A DNA stretch of 64,000 nt from an uncultured Oxalobacter sp. (GTDB lineage Bacteria; Pseudomonadota; Gammaproteobacteria; Burkholderiales; Burkholderiaceae_D), in the NCBI GenBank assembly GCA_934277985.1, contig CAKQWF010000004.1, positions 129,841-193,840 on the forward strand. The letters are read 5' to 3'. A program made the translations under genes and the position numbers. Every line of letters starts with the position of its first letter. Position 1 is the stretch's first letter. Of the stretch, positions 44,547 to 54,643 are shown one piece after another. Under the pieces are notes generated by a model. That model did no database searches. It was not told where the DNA came from and was given only the letters and a program-made list of their open reading frames with translations.

Positions 44547-45287
44547 ATGAACGCTCCTCTCGATACTCACACTACCGCACCAGTGAAAAAAGCGCTGGTG
44601 CTTTTCAGCGGTGGCCAGGATTCGACGACATGCCTTGCCTGGGCACTGAACCATTATGACACAGTCGAAACCATCGGTTTCCGTTACGGCCAACGGCATG
44701 CCGTCGAACTCGATGTCCGCCCGAAAATTCTTGAAAAAATGCGTCGTTTCGCCATTGACTGGCCTGGCGAACTTGGTCCCGATCACATTTGCGATCTTTC
44801 TCTGATCAGTGACATATCGGAAACCGCCATGACGGCTGATATGGAAATCCGCATGATGGAAAACGGATTGCCCAATACCTTCGTTCCGGGGCGAAACCTG
44901 ATGTTTCTGACTGTCGCCGCCATGCTGGCGTATCGCCGTGGCCTGAATGTTCTGGTCGGTGGTATGTGCGAAACCGACTTTTCCGGTTACCCCGATTGCC
45001 GGGACGATGCGATCAAGGCCCTTCAGGTCGCCCTGAACATCGGCATGGATACCCGTCTGAATCTCGTGACACCGCTCATGTGGAAAAACAAGAAAGAAAC
45101 ATGGCAACTCGCCTTCGATCTGGGCGGCCAGTCACTGGTCGATCTGATCGTTCAGGACACGCATACCTGCTACATGGGTACGCATGACCAATTGCACGAA
45201 TGGGGCTACGGGTGCGGCAAATGCCCGGCATGTATGCTGAGAAAACGGGGTTTTACCCAATACTGCGCCGAAAAAAACGCACAGTGA
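44547..45287 (+). CDS. queC: 7-cyano-7-deazaguanine (preQ0) synthase
   Basis: QueC converts 7-carboxy-7-deazaguanine to preQ0 on the path to queuosine in tRNA. It has 246 residues: PP-loop SGGQDS (21-26), [37 protein letters not shown], and the C-terminal zinc site [14 protein letters not shown]. The ATG at 44547 is early, and the first 12 residues are a poorly conserved extension. It is a single gene divergent from tamA with a terminator after it. No preQ1 riboswitch is visible in its leader. Confidence 0.94.
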   Translation: MNAPLDTHTTAPVKKALVLFSGGQDSTTCLAWALNHYDTVETIGFRYGQRHAVELDVRPKILEKMRRFAIDWPGELGPDHICDLSLISDISETAMTADMEIRMMENGLPNTFVPGRNLMFLTVAAMLAYRRGLNVLVGGMCETDFSGYPDCRDDAIKALQVALNIGMDTRLNLVTPLMWKNKKETWQLAFDLGGQSLVDLIVQDTHTCYMGTHDQLHEWGYGCGKCPACMLRKRGFTQYCAEKNAQ

Positions 45288-45312
45288 CCGCCATGGTTCG
45301 ATGATGGGTGAC

Positions 45313-45349
45313 AAAAAAACGCACGCCCCACGGAGCGTGCGTTTTTTTT
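45313..45349. terminator. Bidirectional terminator between queC and phosphoketolase
   Basis: AACGCACGC / GCGTGCGTT forms a strong stem flanked by seven A residues and eight T residues, so it works on both strands for the convergent genes. Confidence 0.92.
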
Positions 45350-45376
45350 GCTTCCATGCCTGCCATCAGACAGGTA

Positions 45377-47776
45377 TCAGGACTTGCCGTCCGCCCAGTT
45401 CCAGTCCCTGATTTCCGGCATATCCTCACCATACTGGTAAACATAGGCCTTGTGTTCCAGCAACCGGTTACGCAAATACTGCTTCGTATAGGCAGCTTTC
45501 GCTCCCAGACTGGGCAAGCGATCGATCACATCTCCGGCCAGATGATAACGGTCCAGATCGTTCATCACCACCATGTCGAACGGTGTGGTCGTCGTTCCTT
45601 CTTCCTTGTAGCCACGTACATGGAAATTCTTGTGATTCGTCCGGCGATAAGTCAACCGGTGAATCAGCCATGGATAACCGTGATAGGCGAAAATGACCGG
45701 TTTGTCCTTGGTGAACAGTACATCGAATTCCCTGTCGGACAAGCCATTGGGATGATCAGCCGGCTGCTGCAAGGTCATCAGGTTGACGATATTGATCACC
45801 CTGATCTTCAGCTCGGGAATATGTTCACGCAGGATCTTGACTGCGGCCAGCGTTTCCAGTGTCGGGACATCGCCGCAACATGCCATCACGACATCGGGTT
45901 CAGACCCCTTGTCGTTACTTGCCCACTCCCAGATACCGATACCGGCCGTGCAATGCCGGATGGCTTCGTCCATCGTCAGATACTGCAAGGCAGGCTGTTT
46001 GCCGGCAACAATCACATTGATACGATGCCTGCTCCGCAGGCAGTGATCGGTCACTGACAACAGGCAGTTGGCGTCAGGTGGCAGATACACGCGGGTGATA
46101 TCGGCTTTCTTGTTCATCACCAGATCGATGAAACCCGGATTCTGGTGACTCAAGCCGTTATGATCCTGCCTCCAGACATGCGACGTCAGCAGATAGTTGA
46201 GCGAGGCAACCGGACGACGCCATGGGATATGGCGGCAGACTTCCAGCCATTTCGCATGCTGGTTGAACATGGAATCCACCACGTGGATAAATGCTTCATA
46301 GCACGGGAAAAAGCCGTGACGCCCCGTCAGGATGTACCCTTCCAGCCAGCCTTCGCACTGATGTTCCGACAGCATTTCCAGCACACGTCCGGTATGCGAT
46401 ACCTTGTCGTCCGTCGGCTTGATTTCGTCCATGGATGCCCGTTCGGTGACTTCGAATACGGCATTCCAGCGGTTGGAAGACGTTTCATCCGGACAGAATA
46501 CCCGGAAATTCCTCGATTCTTCATTCAGAACAAAAACATCACGGATCATGTTGCCCTGAACCCGTGTACTTTCGGCCACGACAACACCCGGCGACGGAAC
46601 ATCGACGGCATATTTCCGGAAATCCGGCATACGCAATTCACGCAGCAAAACCCCGCCGTTGGCATGCGGATTGGCCCCCATGCGCCGGTTGCCTTTCGGC
46701 GCCAGTTCCGCCAGTTCAGGCCTTAGCTTGCCATGCTCGTCGAAAAGCTCTTGCGGTTTGTAGCTCAAGAGCCAGTCATTCAGAATTTTCAAATGTTCCG
46801 GATTGGTTCTGACTTCATTGACCGGTACCTGATGCGAACGGAACGTCCCTTCGATCTGCAAGCCGTCAACGACCTTCGGGCCGGTCCATCCTTTCGGGCT
46901 ACGCAGCACGATCATCGGCCACTTCGGTCGTGTGGTGAATCCGTTTGCGCGCGCCTCGGCCTGTATCTGACGGATTTTCGGAATCACGATATCCAGTGTG
47001 GCCGCCATCTTCTGATGCATGACCATCGGATCTGAGCCTTCCACATAATACGGTTCATAGCCATAACCACGCATCAACGCATCCAGTTCTTCCGGCGGAA
47101 TACGGCCCAGCACAGTCGGGCCGGCGATCTTGCCGTCGTTCAGATGCAAAATCGGCAATACGGCACCGTCATATACGGGATTGATGAATTTGTTGGAATG
47201 CCATCCTGTCGCCAGCGGCCCGGTTTCGGCCTCGCCATCCCCGACCACACAGGTCACGATCAGATCGGGATTGTCGAATGCGGCACCATAGGCGTGGGAA
47301 AGCGCATACCCCAGCTCACCGCCTTCGTGAATCGAACCGGGCGTTTCGGCTGCCGTATGGCTCGGAATGCCTCCCGGGAACGAAAACTGCGTGAACAGTT
47401 TTTTCATCCCCTCTTCATCTTCCGAAACATTTGGGTAAAACTCGCTGTAGGTTCCTTCCAGATAGGTATTGGCCACAAGCGCCGGACCGCCGTGTCCGGG
47501 CCCCGTCACAAAAATCATGTCCAGATCATACTTTTTGATGACCCGGTTCATATGCACATAAATGAAATTCAGACCTGGAGTCGTTCCCCAGTGTCCCAGC
47601 AATCGCGGCTTGATATCTTCCGGCGACAGCGGTTTTTTCAGCAATGGATTGTCGTACAAGTAAATCTGTCCGACCGAGAGGTAATTGGCCGCGTTGAAGT
47701 AATCATTGATTTTGCGCAGCATGTCAGGAGAAAGTGGTCCTGCATTCTGGTCTGGCTTTTCCGCATTCATACCCAT
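45377..47776 (-). CDS. xfp: Phosphoketolase (xylulose-5-P / fructose-6-P)
   Basis: Phosphoketolase splits xylulose 5-phosphate or fructose 6-phosphate with phosphate to give acetyl phosphate, using thiamine diphosphate. It has 799 residues from 47776, where AAAGGA is at proper distance; an ATG two codons earlier is too close to that site. Family blocks are [28 protein letters not shown], the cofactor motif [20 protein letters not shown], and [10 protein letters not shown]. It stands alone. With tkt in the window it would link the pentose phosphate pool to acetyl phosphate without decarboxylation. Substrate preference is not decidable. Confidence 0.95.
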   Translation of the reverse strand: MGMNAEKPDQNAGPLSPDMLRKINDYFNAANYLSVGQIYLYDNPLLKKPLSPEDIKPRLLGHWGTTPGLNFIYVHMNRVIKKYDLDMIFVTGPGHGGPALVANTYLEGTYSEFYPNVSEDEEGMKKLFTQFSFPGGIPSHTAAETPGSIHEGGELGYALSHAYGAAFDNPDLIVTCVVGDGEAETGPLATGWHSNKFINPVYDGAVLPILHLNDGKIAGPTVLGRIPPEELDALMRGYGYEPYYVEGSDPMVMHQKMAATLDIVIPKIRQIQAEARANGFTTRPKWPMIVLRSPKGWTGPKVVDGLQIEGTFRSHQVPVNEVRTNPEHLKILNDWLLSYKPQELFDEHGKLRPELAELAPKGNRRMGANPHANGGVLLRELRMPDFRKYAVDVPSPGVVVAESTRVQGNMIRDVFVLNEESRNFRVFCPDETSSNRWNAVFEVTERASMDEIKPTDDKVSHTGRVLEMLSEHQCEGWLEGYILTGRHGFFPCYEAFIHVVDSMFNQHAKWLEVCRHIPWRRPVASLNYLLTSHVWRQDHNGLSHQNPGFIDLVMNKKADITRVYLPPDANCLLSVTDHCLRSRHRINVIVAGKQPALQYLTMDEAIRHCTAGIGIWEWASNDKGSEPDVVMACCGDVPTLETLAAVKILREHIPELKIRVINIVNLMTLQQPADHPNGLSDREFDVLFTKDKPVIFAYHGYPWLIHRLTYRRTNHKNFHVRGYKEEGTTTTPFDMVVMNDLDRYHLAGDVIDRLPSLGAKAAYTKQYLRNRLLEHKAYVYQYGEDMPEIRDWNWADGKS

Positions 47777-47927
47777 ATTCATTTCCTTTCTGTTCTTTGG
47801 TATCCGGATTTTGCCGGACGCGGCAGGATCCAAATTCCGATGATTCAGGTAATGGCGAGTGAACGACAACCGTACTGAAACAGAAATACCGATACTGTAT
47901 CAATACGGTAAAACTTCATTTCAACAG

Positions 47928-47963
47928 GAGAAACCGCCTTTGCTGTGCAAAGGCGTCTCTTTT
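47928..47963. other. Hairpin between glmU and phosphoketolase
   Basis: CGCCTTTG (47935-47942) and CAAAGGCG (47948-47955), extended by GAGA/TCTC, form a stem followed on the forward strand by TTTT. No forward gene ends here. On the reverse strand, where glmU ends at 48055, the U tract is missing. It may be a weak glmU terminator. The rest of 47777-48054 shows no gene. Confidence 0.45.
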
Positions 47964-48054
47964 GACAATATAACAGGAATTATGGCGATTTAGGCACTTT
48001 GCCGAAGCCAATTTTCAAAAAGCTGCGGTCGGTCAATTTTTACGGAAAAAGACG

Positions 48055-49413
48055 TCATTTTTTGGATTTTACCGGTCTTTTCCAGTCATTTATCGTAGTC
48101 TGCCGTGTTCTGGATACCGTCAGCGATCCTGCAGGCACATCCTTGGTCAACGTGGTGCCTGCACCGATCGTCGCACCACTGCCGACCTTGACCGGTGCGA
48201 CCAGCTCGCAATTCGTCCCGATAAAGGCATCATCCTCGATAACCGTCCGGTGCTTGTTGGCACCATCGTAATTGCAGGTGATCGCGCCTGCACCGATATT
48301 GACCCGGCTGCCGACGGTGGAATCACCGACATAGGCCAGATGATTCGCCTTGCTTTGGGCAGCGATATGGCTGTTCTTGACTTCGACGAAATTGCCGATA
48401 TGCACTTCTTCGCCCAGATCGGCCCCCGGACGCAACCGGGCATAGGGGCCGATCAGCGATCCTGCGCCGACCGTCGCGCCGTCCATATGACAGAACGGAC
48501 GGATTTCCGCCCCCTCACTGACGGTACTGTTTCTGATCACGCAATTCGCCCCGACCGACACACCGTCCGCCAGCACGACATCACCTTCGAAAACACAGTT
48601 GACATCGATGAAAACATCTCTTCCGCAACGCAGGGTACCACGGACATCGATACGTGCCGGATCGGCCAGACCGACGCCACTTTCCAGCAACGCGGCAGCC
48701 ACATTCCGCTGATAGATCCGTTCAAGCGCCGCCAGCTGGCTCTTGCTGTTGACGCCAAGCGTTTCCCAAAGCTTGCCTGGCTGTACCGAGACAATGTTGA
48801 TATTTTCCTCAACGGCTTTCGCGACGATATCGGTCAGATAATATTCGCCTTGCGCATTGTCGTTCGTCAATGCGGCAAGCCAGCGTTTGAGCGGAACCGT
48901 CGGCACGACCATAATGCCGGTATTGATTTCACGTACCGCCAGTTCTTCTGCGTTGCCATCCTTTTGCTCGACGATACGCCGTATTTTTCCCTTTTCGCGA
49001 ATAATCCGCCCGTAACCGGTGGGGTCTTCCATCTCGACTGTCAGAATGCCCAGTTTGTCCTTGCCTGCCGCTTCAGCCAGACGTGCCAGCGATGCGGCAC
49101 CGATCAGTGGTACATCGCCGTACAGAACCAGTGTCGGCACGGTTTCATCCAGTTCGGGCACTGCCTGCATGACCGCGTGTCCCGTTCCCAGCTGCGGCTG
49201 CTGCGTTACATAGACCAGATCAGACGCCGCGATTTTCTGGCGCACCGTCTCGCCGCCATGACCGCAGACGACCACGAGTTTTTCGGGGTTCAATGTTCTT
49301 GCCGTCGTGATGACATGTTCCAGCATGGCTTTCCCTGCCAGAGTATGCAAGACCTTGGGAAGCGACGAATGCATGCGTTTGCCCATGCCGGCAGCCAGAA
49401 TAACGATATTCAT
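48055..49413 (-). CDS. glmU: Bifunctional GlmU: UDP-GlcNAc pyrophosphorylase / GlcN-1-P acetyltransferase
   Basis: GlmU makes UDP-GlcNAc for peptidoglycan and LPS. It has 452 residues from the ATG at 49413 ([16 protein letters not shown]); a TTG five codons earlier is less likely. The N-terminal half is the uridylyltransferase with [30 protein letters not shown] and LYGDVPL. From about residue 250 come the left-handed beta-helix hexapeptide repeats of the acetyltransferase, with [15 protein letters not shown] and [10 protein letters not shown]. It follows the short asparaginase gene after 39 bases. Confidence 0.96.
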   Translation of the reverse strand: MNIVILAAGMGKRMHSSLPKVLHTLAGKAMLEHVITTARTLNPEKLVVVCGHGGETVRQKIAASDLVYVTQQPQLGTGHAVMQAVPELDETVPTLVLYGDVPLIGAASLARLAEAAGKDKLGILTVEMEDPTGYGRIIREKGKIRRIVEQKDGNAEELAVREINTGIMVVPTVPLKRWLAALTNDNAQGEYYLTDIVAKAVEENINIVSVQPGKLWETLGVNSKSQLAALERIYQRNVAAALLESGVGLADPARIDVRGTLRCGRDVFIDVNCVFEGDVVLADGVSVGANCVIRNSTVSEGAEIRPFCHMDGATVGAGSLIGPYARLRPGADLGEEVHIGNFVEVKNSHIAAQSKANHLAYVGDSTVGSRVNIGAGAITCNYDGANKHRTVIEDDAFIGTNCELVAPVKVGSGATIGAGTTLTKDVPAGSLTVSRTRQTTINDWKRPVKSKK

Positions 49414-49452
49414 TGCAAACCAATCCAAAAATGTATTGTTATCAAATCAACT

Positions 49453-49938
49453 TCAAACCGCTTCAAAACAACCTTCCTGACGGTTTTTTCGGACATGCCG
49501 CCAGTCGAAAATCCTGCCGTTCATCGCCACATAAACACCGTGCGGCAACAACTGCGCTGCACCTGCCGCAAAACCGAAATTGAACAACGCGTCCGAGTTG
49601 TCGAATTCGTAGGGTATCATCGCACCGGTCAGGACGATCGTTTTGCCCAGTGATGCTTCTCCCAGTACGAGTGCCGTTTCCCGCATCGTATCGGTACCGT
49701 GCACGACTACGATACTTCCGGCCGCCGCCGATGAACAGGCATCGAGGATCTTCACACGATCGGTATCCTGCATATCCAGCGAATCCAGCATGCATACTGT
49801 CTCGAAAGTATAGGGCACCGAAAAACGGGCGCGCCTGAGGATCGCCGGAACATGACTGTCGCCGAAAACCAGCCGACCGCTGATTTCATCGTAATGTTTT
49901 TCAAAAGTTCCGCCAGTGGCAATAACATGCAGCGTCAT
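49453..49938 (-). CDS. Single-domain asparaginase-like protein
   Basis: A 161-residue protein equal to only the N-terminal domain of bacterial L-asparaginases. Both catalytic threonine motifs are present: ATGGTFEK near the start and VVHGTDTMRET in the middle, followed by KTIVLTGAM. The C-terminal domain, which completes the dimeric active site in full enzymes, is absent, and the gene ends normally with its own stop. Short proteins of this kind occur in other proteobacteria, so it is a family rather than a broken gene, but substrate and activity are uncertain. The ATG at 49938 is preferred over 50007, which would overlap the upstream gene. Confidence 0.82.
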   Translation of the reverse strand: MTLHVIATGGTFEKHYDEISGRLVFGDSHVPAILRRARFSVPYTFETVCMLDSLDMQDTDRVKILDACSSAAAGSIVVVHGTDTMRETALVLGEASLGKTIVLTGAMIPYEFDNSDALFNFGFAAGAAQLLPHGVYVAMNGRIFDWRHVRKNRQEGCFEAV

Positions 49939-49949
49939 TTTGCACCTTG

Positions 49950-50687
49950 TCAGAAACAGCAGAAATAATCCCTCACAACGGGATCGGTACGATACTTTTT
50001 GTTCCACCCGGGCGGACAGGGCAAAGAGGGGCCATCATAGGGGGGCAATCCTTGCCGGACGGGATAAACCGGCAAGACATCCGAAAACGAGCCATCCGGA
50101 TTCAGACGCTTTTCAAGGCTGTACATATATCCCGGCAACAACGCCTTGCACACGCGGCTGAACCAAAGTGTATGTTCCTCGTCCTCGCCAAGCGCCTGTG
50201 CCAGTCCTTCGGGATCGAATCGCGACAGTGCGTCGATCAGTTCATCGGTCGTCGCTCCGGGAGCATCTCCCCATCCCATCACCGGATTGAAAATATAATC
50301 CGCTCCTGACCCATACCATCCCTCGCGCCATGGGCGCTGGAACCAGTTGCGACACCCCGTGAAAAGATGCCAGCGCCAGTGCAATCCCGATTCCCGTGGC
50401 CATGAGTGTAGATACAGGCGCTGGTAACCGGCACTGTGCAGTTTCCTGACCATATCCATGAGCCGCGCATGCGGCATGCGATCCGGCGCAGCCAGCCTGA
50501 ACAAAATCGGTTCACCATCGGCATGCTGAACCTCATCCGTGGAAAGGTTCAGGTCAAGACTGCGTTGTTCATTGCCGAAACGTGCCGATACCCAGCCTGT
50601 CAGCAAATTGACGGCCGTCAGCACGCCATACCCGCGATAGCGATGAAAAATAACGGTTCCGGGAGCGATTGGTTTCATGTGATGCAT
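49950..50687 (-). CDS. Protein of unknown function with CarD/SH3-like N-terminus
   Basis: I do not recognise the whole 245-residue protein. Residues 5-30 (PIAPGTVIFHRYRGYGVLTAV) look like the beta-rich CarD or KOW-type fold, which binds RNA polymerase or RNA in other proteins. The rest is rich in aromatic residues and Cys (LYLHSWPRESGLHWRWHLF, then TGCRNWFQRPW), with a Pro-rich C-terminus ending RDYFCCF. There is no signal peptide. It lies 11 bases before the asparaginase-like gene on the same strand and 43 bases after ylqF, so cotranscription is likely. The first or fourth codon may be the start. Confidence 0.65.
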   Translation of the reverse strand: MHHMKPIAPGTVIFHRYRGYGVLTAVNLLTGWVSARFGNEQRSLDLNLSTDEVQHADGEPILFRLAAPDRMPHARLMDMVRKLHSAGYQRLYLHSWPRESGLHWRWHLFTGCRNWFQRPWREGWYGSGADYIFNPVMGWGDAPGATTDELIDALSRFDPEGLAQALGEDEEHTLWFSRVCKALLPGYMYSLEKRLNPDGSFSDVLPVYPVRQGLPPYDGPSLPCPPGWNKKYRTDPVVRDYFCCF

Positions 50688-50730
50688 TATAAATCGGAAA
50701 CAGGCTCAGCCCTGCAACCGCAAATTCAAG

Positions 50731-51624
50731 TCATTCATTCTTGTCTGTTTTCTGATTTTCGCCGTCGAACGACTCCAGCATGACGCGACGGCTTTCCGGC
50801 GTTTCGAGACTGACGCGACCGATCGCGCCGCTACGATAATCCTGCAAGAGCGTATGCGCCCCCTTTTCGATATCCGGTTCCCCGCCCCTGATTTTCAGCC
50901 CGCGCTTGCGTGCGATCATTTCCGTCAATCCGATACCATCGAGTCCTTCGACAGGCATTTTGTAGCGTGCCGCCAAATACTCCGGATAACGCGCCAGCAA
51001 CACGTCTCCCAGAAAGGCAGCCACTTCTTCCTCGATCAGTGCATTCACGCCGACCGCATGACTGGCCGCCAGCATATAACCATCATCCGGATAAACGATT
51101 TTCGGCCACAGCATGCCCGGTGTATCGGTCAACACCATATTTTTGTTCAGATACAACCTTTGCTGGCTCTTGGTGACTGCCGGCTCATCCCCGACCGCCG
51201 CGACACGCCGTTTGAGCAACATATTCATCAATGTCGATTTCCCGACATTGGGAATACCCATAATCATGATTCTGACCGGCTTGCCGGGCCCGTTGCGGTG
51301 CGGAACCAGTTTCTGGCATAACGGCGGAATCCGCGCGACATCCGAAGGATTCTTGCACGAAATCGCAACCGCATGGACACCGGGCCGAGCATTGAAGTCA
51401 TCCAGCCATGCACGGGTAACCGCGGGATCCGCCAGATCGCTCTTGTTCAGGATTTTCAGTACCGGTCGCTGGCGATGCCGCCGCAATTCTTCAACCATGG
51501 GATTGCTGCTGGCCGCAGGCAAACGGGCGTCCAGCACCTCGATCACCAGATCGGTCATTTCCATCGTCTCTGCCGCTTTCCGGCGGGCGGCATTCATGTG
51601 CCCCGGAAACCACTGGATAGCCAT
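50731..51624 (-). CDS. ylqF: Ribosome biogenesis GTPase YlqF/RbgA
   Basis: A circularly permuted GTPase involved in large-subunit assembly. In the 297-residue product the motif order is G4-G5-G1-G2-G3: NKSD (about 60-63), SCKN, GIPNVGKSTLMN (G1), and DTPGML (G3), as in YlqF. The start MAIQWFPGHMNAARR is the family hallmark. It follows the HDAC-like gene after 12 bases on the same strand. Confidence 0.93.
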   Translation of the reverse strand: MAIQWFPGHMNAARRKAAETMEMTDLVIEVLDARLPAASSNPMVEELRRHRQRPVLKILNKSDLADPAVTRAWLDDFNARPGVHAVAISCKNPSDVARIPPLCQKLVPHRNGPGKPVRIMIMGIPNVGKSTLMNMLLKRRVAAVGDEPAVTKSQQRLYLNKNMVLTDTPGMLWPKIVYPDDGYMLAASHAVGVNALIEEEVAAFLGDVLLARYPEYLAARYKMPVEGLDGIGLTEMIARKRGLKIRGGEPDIEKGAHTLLQDYRSGAIGRVSLETPESRRVMLESFDGENQKTDKNE

Positions 51625-51636
51625 ATATTTCCGAAC

Positions 51637-52563
51637 CTACTCCACTTTGGCAAGCGCTTTCACATGCGCCACGACACTGCCTGCCAGCGCATCGAGGTTA
51701 TAGCCGCCTTCGGAAAGACTGACGATACGTCCCTGCGCATATTCGTCTGCAATCGCCACCACCTGACGGGTAATCCAGGCATAATCATCCTCGACCAGAT
51801 TCATGTCGCCCAGCGGATCATCACGGTGCGCATCAAATCCGGACGAGATAAAAATCATCTCTGGCTTGTGCCGGTGCAACGCAGGCAACCATTTTTCGGT
51901 AACGACCTGCCGGATCACATCACCGCCTGTTCTGGGCGGAACCGGAACATTGACCATATGGGCGCGCTCCTTTTCATTGCCACAAAACGGATACAGATAC
52001 TGCTGGTAATAACTGACCATCATGACACTGGGTTCATAGGCGAACACGTCTTCCGTCCCGTTGCCATGGTGTACATCGATATCGACGATAGCCACTCTGT
52101 TCAGTTTATGTACCTTGACGGCACGCATGGCAGCAACAGCCAGACTGTTGAACACGCAAAACCCCATCGCTTCGCCGATGGTCGAATGATGGCCGATCGG
52201 ACGCTGGATACAAAATGCATTGTTGATTTCTCCTGCCAGAACGGCATCCGTTGCAGCGACAGCGGCGCCGGTCGTCCGCAAGGCTGCCTTCCAGCTGTAA
52301 TGGTTCAGCGGCGTTTCATCCAGCGGATAATAGTCGCCCAGTGCGGGAATGTTGTTTTTGGCCTTGTTGATCATATCCTGGGTATGTACACGGCGAATAT
52401 CCTGCTCTGTAGCTTCCGGCGACAAGCGATATTGCAAAACACGATCCAGCCCGCTTTCCCTGAATGCCTTGAGCATGGTTTTCATACGCGCCGGAGATTC
52501 CGGATGATGCCCGCCCATTTCATGCAACTGGCATACGGGATGAAAATAAACGGCAGTAGTCAT
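51637..52563 (-). CDS. Histone-deacetylase-family hydrolase
   Basis: A zinc-dependent deacetylase-fold enzyme of 308 residues from the ATG at 52563 (MTTAVYFHPVCQLHEMG). The catalytic segments are RPIGHHSTIGEAMGF (usual RPPGHH), the zinc site DIDVHHGNGTEDVF, and SSGFDAHRDDPLG. Bacterial members deacetylate polyamines, acetoin-related or unknown small molecules; the substrate cannot be told. The frame is open 66 codons upstream, but those are unlike the family. It forms a unit with ylqF. Confidence 0.88.
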   Translation of the reverse strand: MTTAVYFHPVCQLHEMGGHHPESPARMKTMLKAFRESGLDRVLQYRLSPEATEQDIRRVHTQDMINKAKNNIPALGDYYPLDETPLNHYSWKAALRTTGAAVAATDAVLAGEINNAFCIQRPIGHHSTIGEAMGFCVFNSLAVAAMRAVKVHKLNRVAIVDIDVHHGNGTEDVFAYEPSVMMVSYYQQYLYPFCGNEKERAHMVNVPVPPRTGGDVIRQVVTEKWLPALHRHKPEMIFISSGFDAHRDDPLGDMNLVEDDYAWITRQVVAIADEYAQGRIVSLSEGGYNLDALAGSVVAHVKALAKVE

Positions 52564-52921
52564 AATCAAAAATCTTTCAGAATGAGTCCCTTCGCCCTGT
52601 TCAGGCGACAAGCCACCCGGCAACCGATACCATGGCAGCCCCATAATCCGCCCCAGAAAAGATGATACGGCATTCCCTGCCTCTTGGCGATGTATCGAAC
52701 CGTCGATTTGCCAGCGGTTTTTCAGTCGATCCCGTCTATCGAATTCAGGCGGCAACTGCATCGCCTCATTTTATCCAATACTGTCCCTGACAGGATGACT
52801 ATTGCACTATGTTGACTCAAGCATGCCATTTCCTTCACGTTTGGTGTATTCCGGTTCTTTTTTCACCATCCGTTGCTATACTCTGCAAATCACTTTCACA
52901 AACCGTCGAGAAGGGATACTT
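52564..52921. other. Divergent region between the HDAC-like gene and mltB
   Basis: It holds a possible 35-codon reading frame on the reverse strand (52566-52673) and the 5' leader of mltB. I see no repeat, RNA gene or strong promoter. Confidence 0.4.
52566..52673 (-). CDS. Possible 35-residue leader peptide before the HDAC-like gene
   Basis: An ATG at 52673 with GAGG at good distance opens a 35-codon frame that ends with TGA two bases before the downstream ATG. The peptide starts MPYHLFWGGLWGCHGIG and contains three Cys and several Trp and His residues. Such spacing would allow translational coupling. There is no homology support, so it may be chance. Confidence 0.2.
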   Translation of the reverse strand: MPYHLFWGGLWGCHGIGCRVACRLNRAKGLILKDF

Positions 52922-54034
52922 ATGGCCAGCATCAGCCGGATGGCAAAAAGCGGAATTCTTCTGTTTTCCATCCTGTCGGTTTCACTGACAGGATGCCGGC
53001 ATATGCCAGACGACTCCGACTCCATCTCCAGTCCTTCGTCCTCCGTGTCCATACCATCGCCCGTCACAACGCAACCTGATGCCGATACATCCTTCGAAAT
53101 CGCAAAATCCGAATTCATCGAAGCATTTTCAGACAAACATGCATTCGACAAGGCACAGCTGATCACACTGTTCGAACAGGTTCACCGTAACCCGACGGTC
53201 ATCCGGCTTGTCACGCCATCAGGCAAAGCGAAAGCGAAAAACTGGCAAAACTATCGCAAAAACGTTATCGATCCGGCCAGAATATCGGCTGGCGTGCGCT
53301 TCTGGAACCAGTATGAAGACGCGCTTGACCGTGCCACGCAAACATATGGAGTCCCGTCCGACATCATTGTCGCCATTATCGGAGTCGAATCGGTATACGG
53401 CCGATATACCGGTAACTTCCGGATTATCGATGCACTGTCGACGCTGGCATTCAGCTATCCCGAAACCACCAATCAGGCCGCACGGAAACGCTTCTTCCGG
53501 AAAGAACTGGAAAATCTGCTGTTGCTTGCAAAAGAAACCGGAACGGATCCGGCAAACCTGTATGGCTCCTATGCCGGTGCAATCGGTTACCCGCAATTCA
53601 TGCCTGGCAGCATCCGTCAATTCGCTGTCGATTTTGACGGAGATGGCGCCATCGATCTGGAAAATTCTCCTGTCGACGCCATCGGCAGCATCGCCAATTT
53701 TCTCGTCAGCCATGGATGGAAAGCCGGTTTGCCGATCGTTTTCCCGGTACAGACACAACACGGCTGCACCATACCGCCATCCCTGCTTGATCAAGGACTG
53801 GCCGCCACACTATCCCTTTCGCAGCTTGAAAACGGCTGCATCATCCCTGAAAAGGACGTACCGGACAATATTTCATTCGGTTTGATCGATTTGCCCAACG
53901 GCACCGCACCAGCCGATTACTGGATCGGCACCGATAATTTTTTCGCTATCACGCACTATAACCGGAGTTATTTCTACGCCATGTCTGTCGTTTTGCTCGC
54001 ACAGGAAATTGCACATGCCAGAAACGGGGAATAA
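52922..54034 (+). CDS. mltB: Lytic murein transglycosylase B (lipoprotein)
   Basis: MltB cleaves peptidoglycan glycan strands to anhydro-muropeptides in the periplasm. It has 370 residues from the ATG at 52922, which yields a lipoprotein signal with lipobox LTGC. A Ser/Pro-rich linker (about 30-55) follows. The SLT fold holds the catalytic Glu in IIGVESVYGRYTGNF, then SYAGAIGYPQFMPGS and FDGDGAIDLENSPVDAIGS. AmpG, the importer of its products, is also encoded in this window. The 40 codons open upstream lack similarity. Confidence 0.93.
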   Translation: MASISRMAKSGILLFSILSVSLTGCRHMPDDSDSISSPSSSVSIPSPVTTQPDADTSFEIAKSEFIEAFSDKHAFDKAQLITLFEQVHRNPTVIRLVTPSGKAKAKNWQNYRKNVIDPARISAGVRFWNQYEDALDRATQTYGVPSDIIVAIIGVESVYGRYTGNFRIIDALSTLAFSYPETTNQAARKRFFRKELENLLLLAKETGTDPANLYGSYAGAIGYPQFMPGSIRQFAVDFDGDGAIDLENSPVDAIGSIANFLVSHGWKAGLPIVFPVQTQHGCTIPPSLLDQGLAATLSLSQLENGCIIPEKDVPDNISFGLIDLPNGTAPADYWIGTDNFFAITHYNRSYFYAMSVVLLAQEIAHARNGE

Positions 54035-54238
54035 ACCATCCGTTCCCTGTTTCTCGGTCGTATCGCAACCCCATCTGAAAAAGCCCGTTTTACACGAACT
54101 GCCTTCCTTTCGCCTACCCGGATTTTTCGTATATCCGGACAGCTTTCTCGTTTAAAATGGTTGAAAATCATTGTTTTCAGGTAATATGCCATTAAGCCTG
54201 TCATGTGTAGCGAACTTTGACTCACAGGATTCTTGAAA

Positions 54239-54583
54239 ATGACGAACAAACAACCCGTCCCGGAAACGCCACCTGAAGAAGACCGGCTTGAAGATCGCGT
54301 ATATGATCCGAACCGTCTTCTGGATACACTTATCCAGCATCTGAATCTCAAAAACGATGCGGCACTGTCCCGTGCACTGGAAGTCGCACCGCCGGTTATC
54401 AGCAAAATCCGGCATCATCGATTGCCCGTCGGTGCATCGCTGCTGATCCGGATGCATGAGGTCAGCGAATTGAGCATCAAGGAACTGCGTCGGCTCATGG
54501 GTGATCGCCGCGCAAAATTCCGCATCAGCGACAAGCAATTCAAGCCGAAGCCTTCCGCCGGCAAGGACTCTCCGAAGTCCTGA
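54239..54583 (+). CDS. Small putative HTH protein
   Basis: A 114-residue soluble protein that I cannot place in a named family. Residues 28-85 resemble a Cro/CI-type helix-turn-helix: LLDTLIQHLNLKNDAALSRA, then VAPPVISKIRHHRLPVGAS and LLIRMHEVSELSIKELRRLM, where ALSRALEVAPPVISKIR has the spacing of a recognition helix pair. The tail is basic (Lys-rich). Start: ATG at 54239 with AGGA eight bases upstream. It is a single gene between mltB and a terminator. A chromosomal regulator or domesticated phage-type repressor is possible. Confidence 0.7.
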   Translation: MTNKQPVPETPPEEDRLEDRVYDPNRLLDTLIQHLNLKNDAALSRALEVAPPVISKIRHHRLPVGASLLIRMHEVSELSIKELRRLMGDRRAKFRISDKQFKPKPSAGKDSPKS

Positions 54584-54603
54584 CCACACACAAGCGCTGT
54601 AAA

Positions 54604-54632
54604 GCAAAAACGGCCCGTAACGGGCCGTTTGG
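54604..54632. terminator. Terminator between the HTH gene and argD
   Basis: AAACGGCCCG (54608-54617) and CGGGCCGTTT (54621-54630) form a ten-base stem with a TAA loop. The reverse strand continues with T residues, so it mainly ends argD. Confidence 0.85.
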
Positions 54633-54643
54633 TTATGGAATCG

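Noticed and set aside
49453..49938. Truncated (pseudogene) asparaginase
   Set aside because: Both catalytic motifs are intact, the gene ends at a normal stop, and similar short proteins exist in other species.
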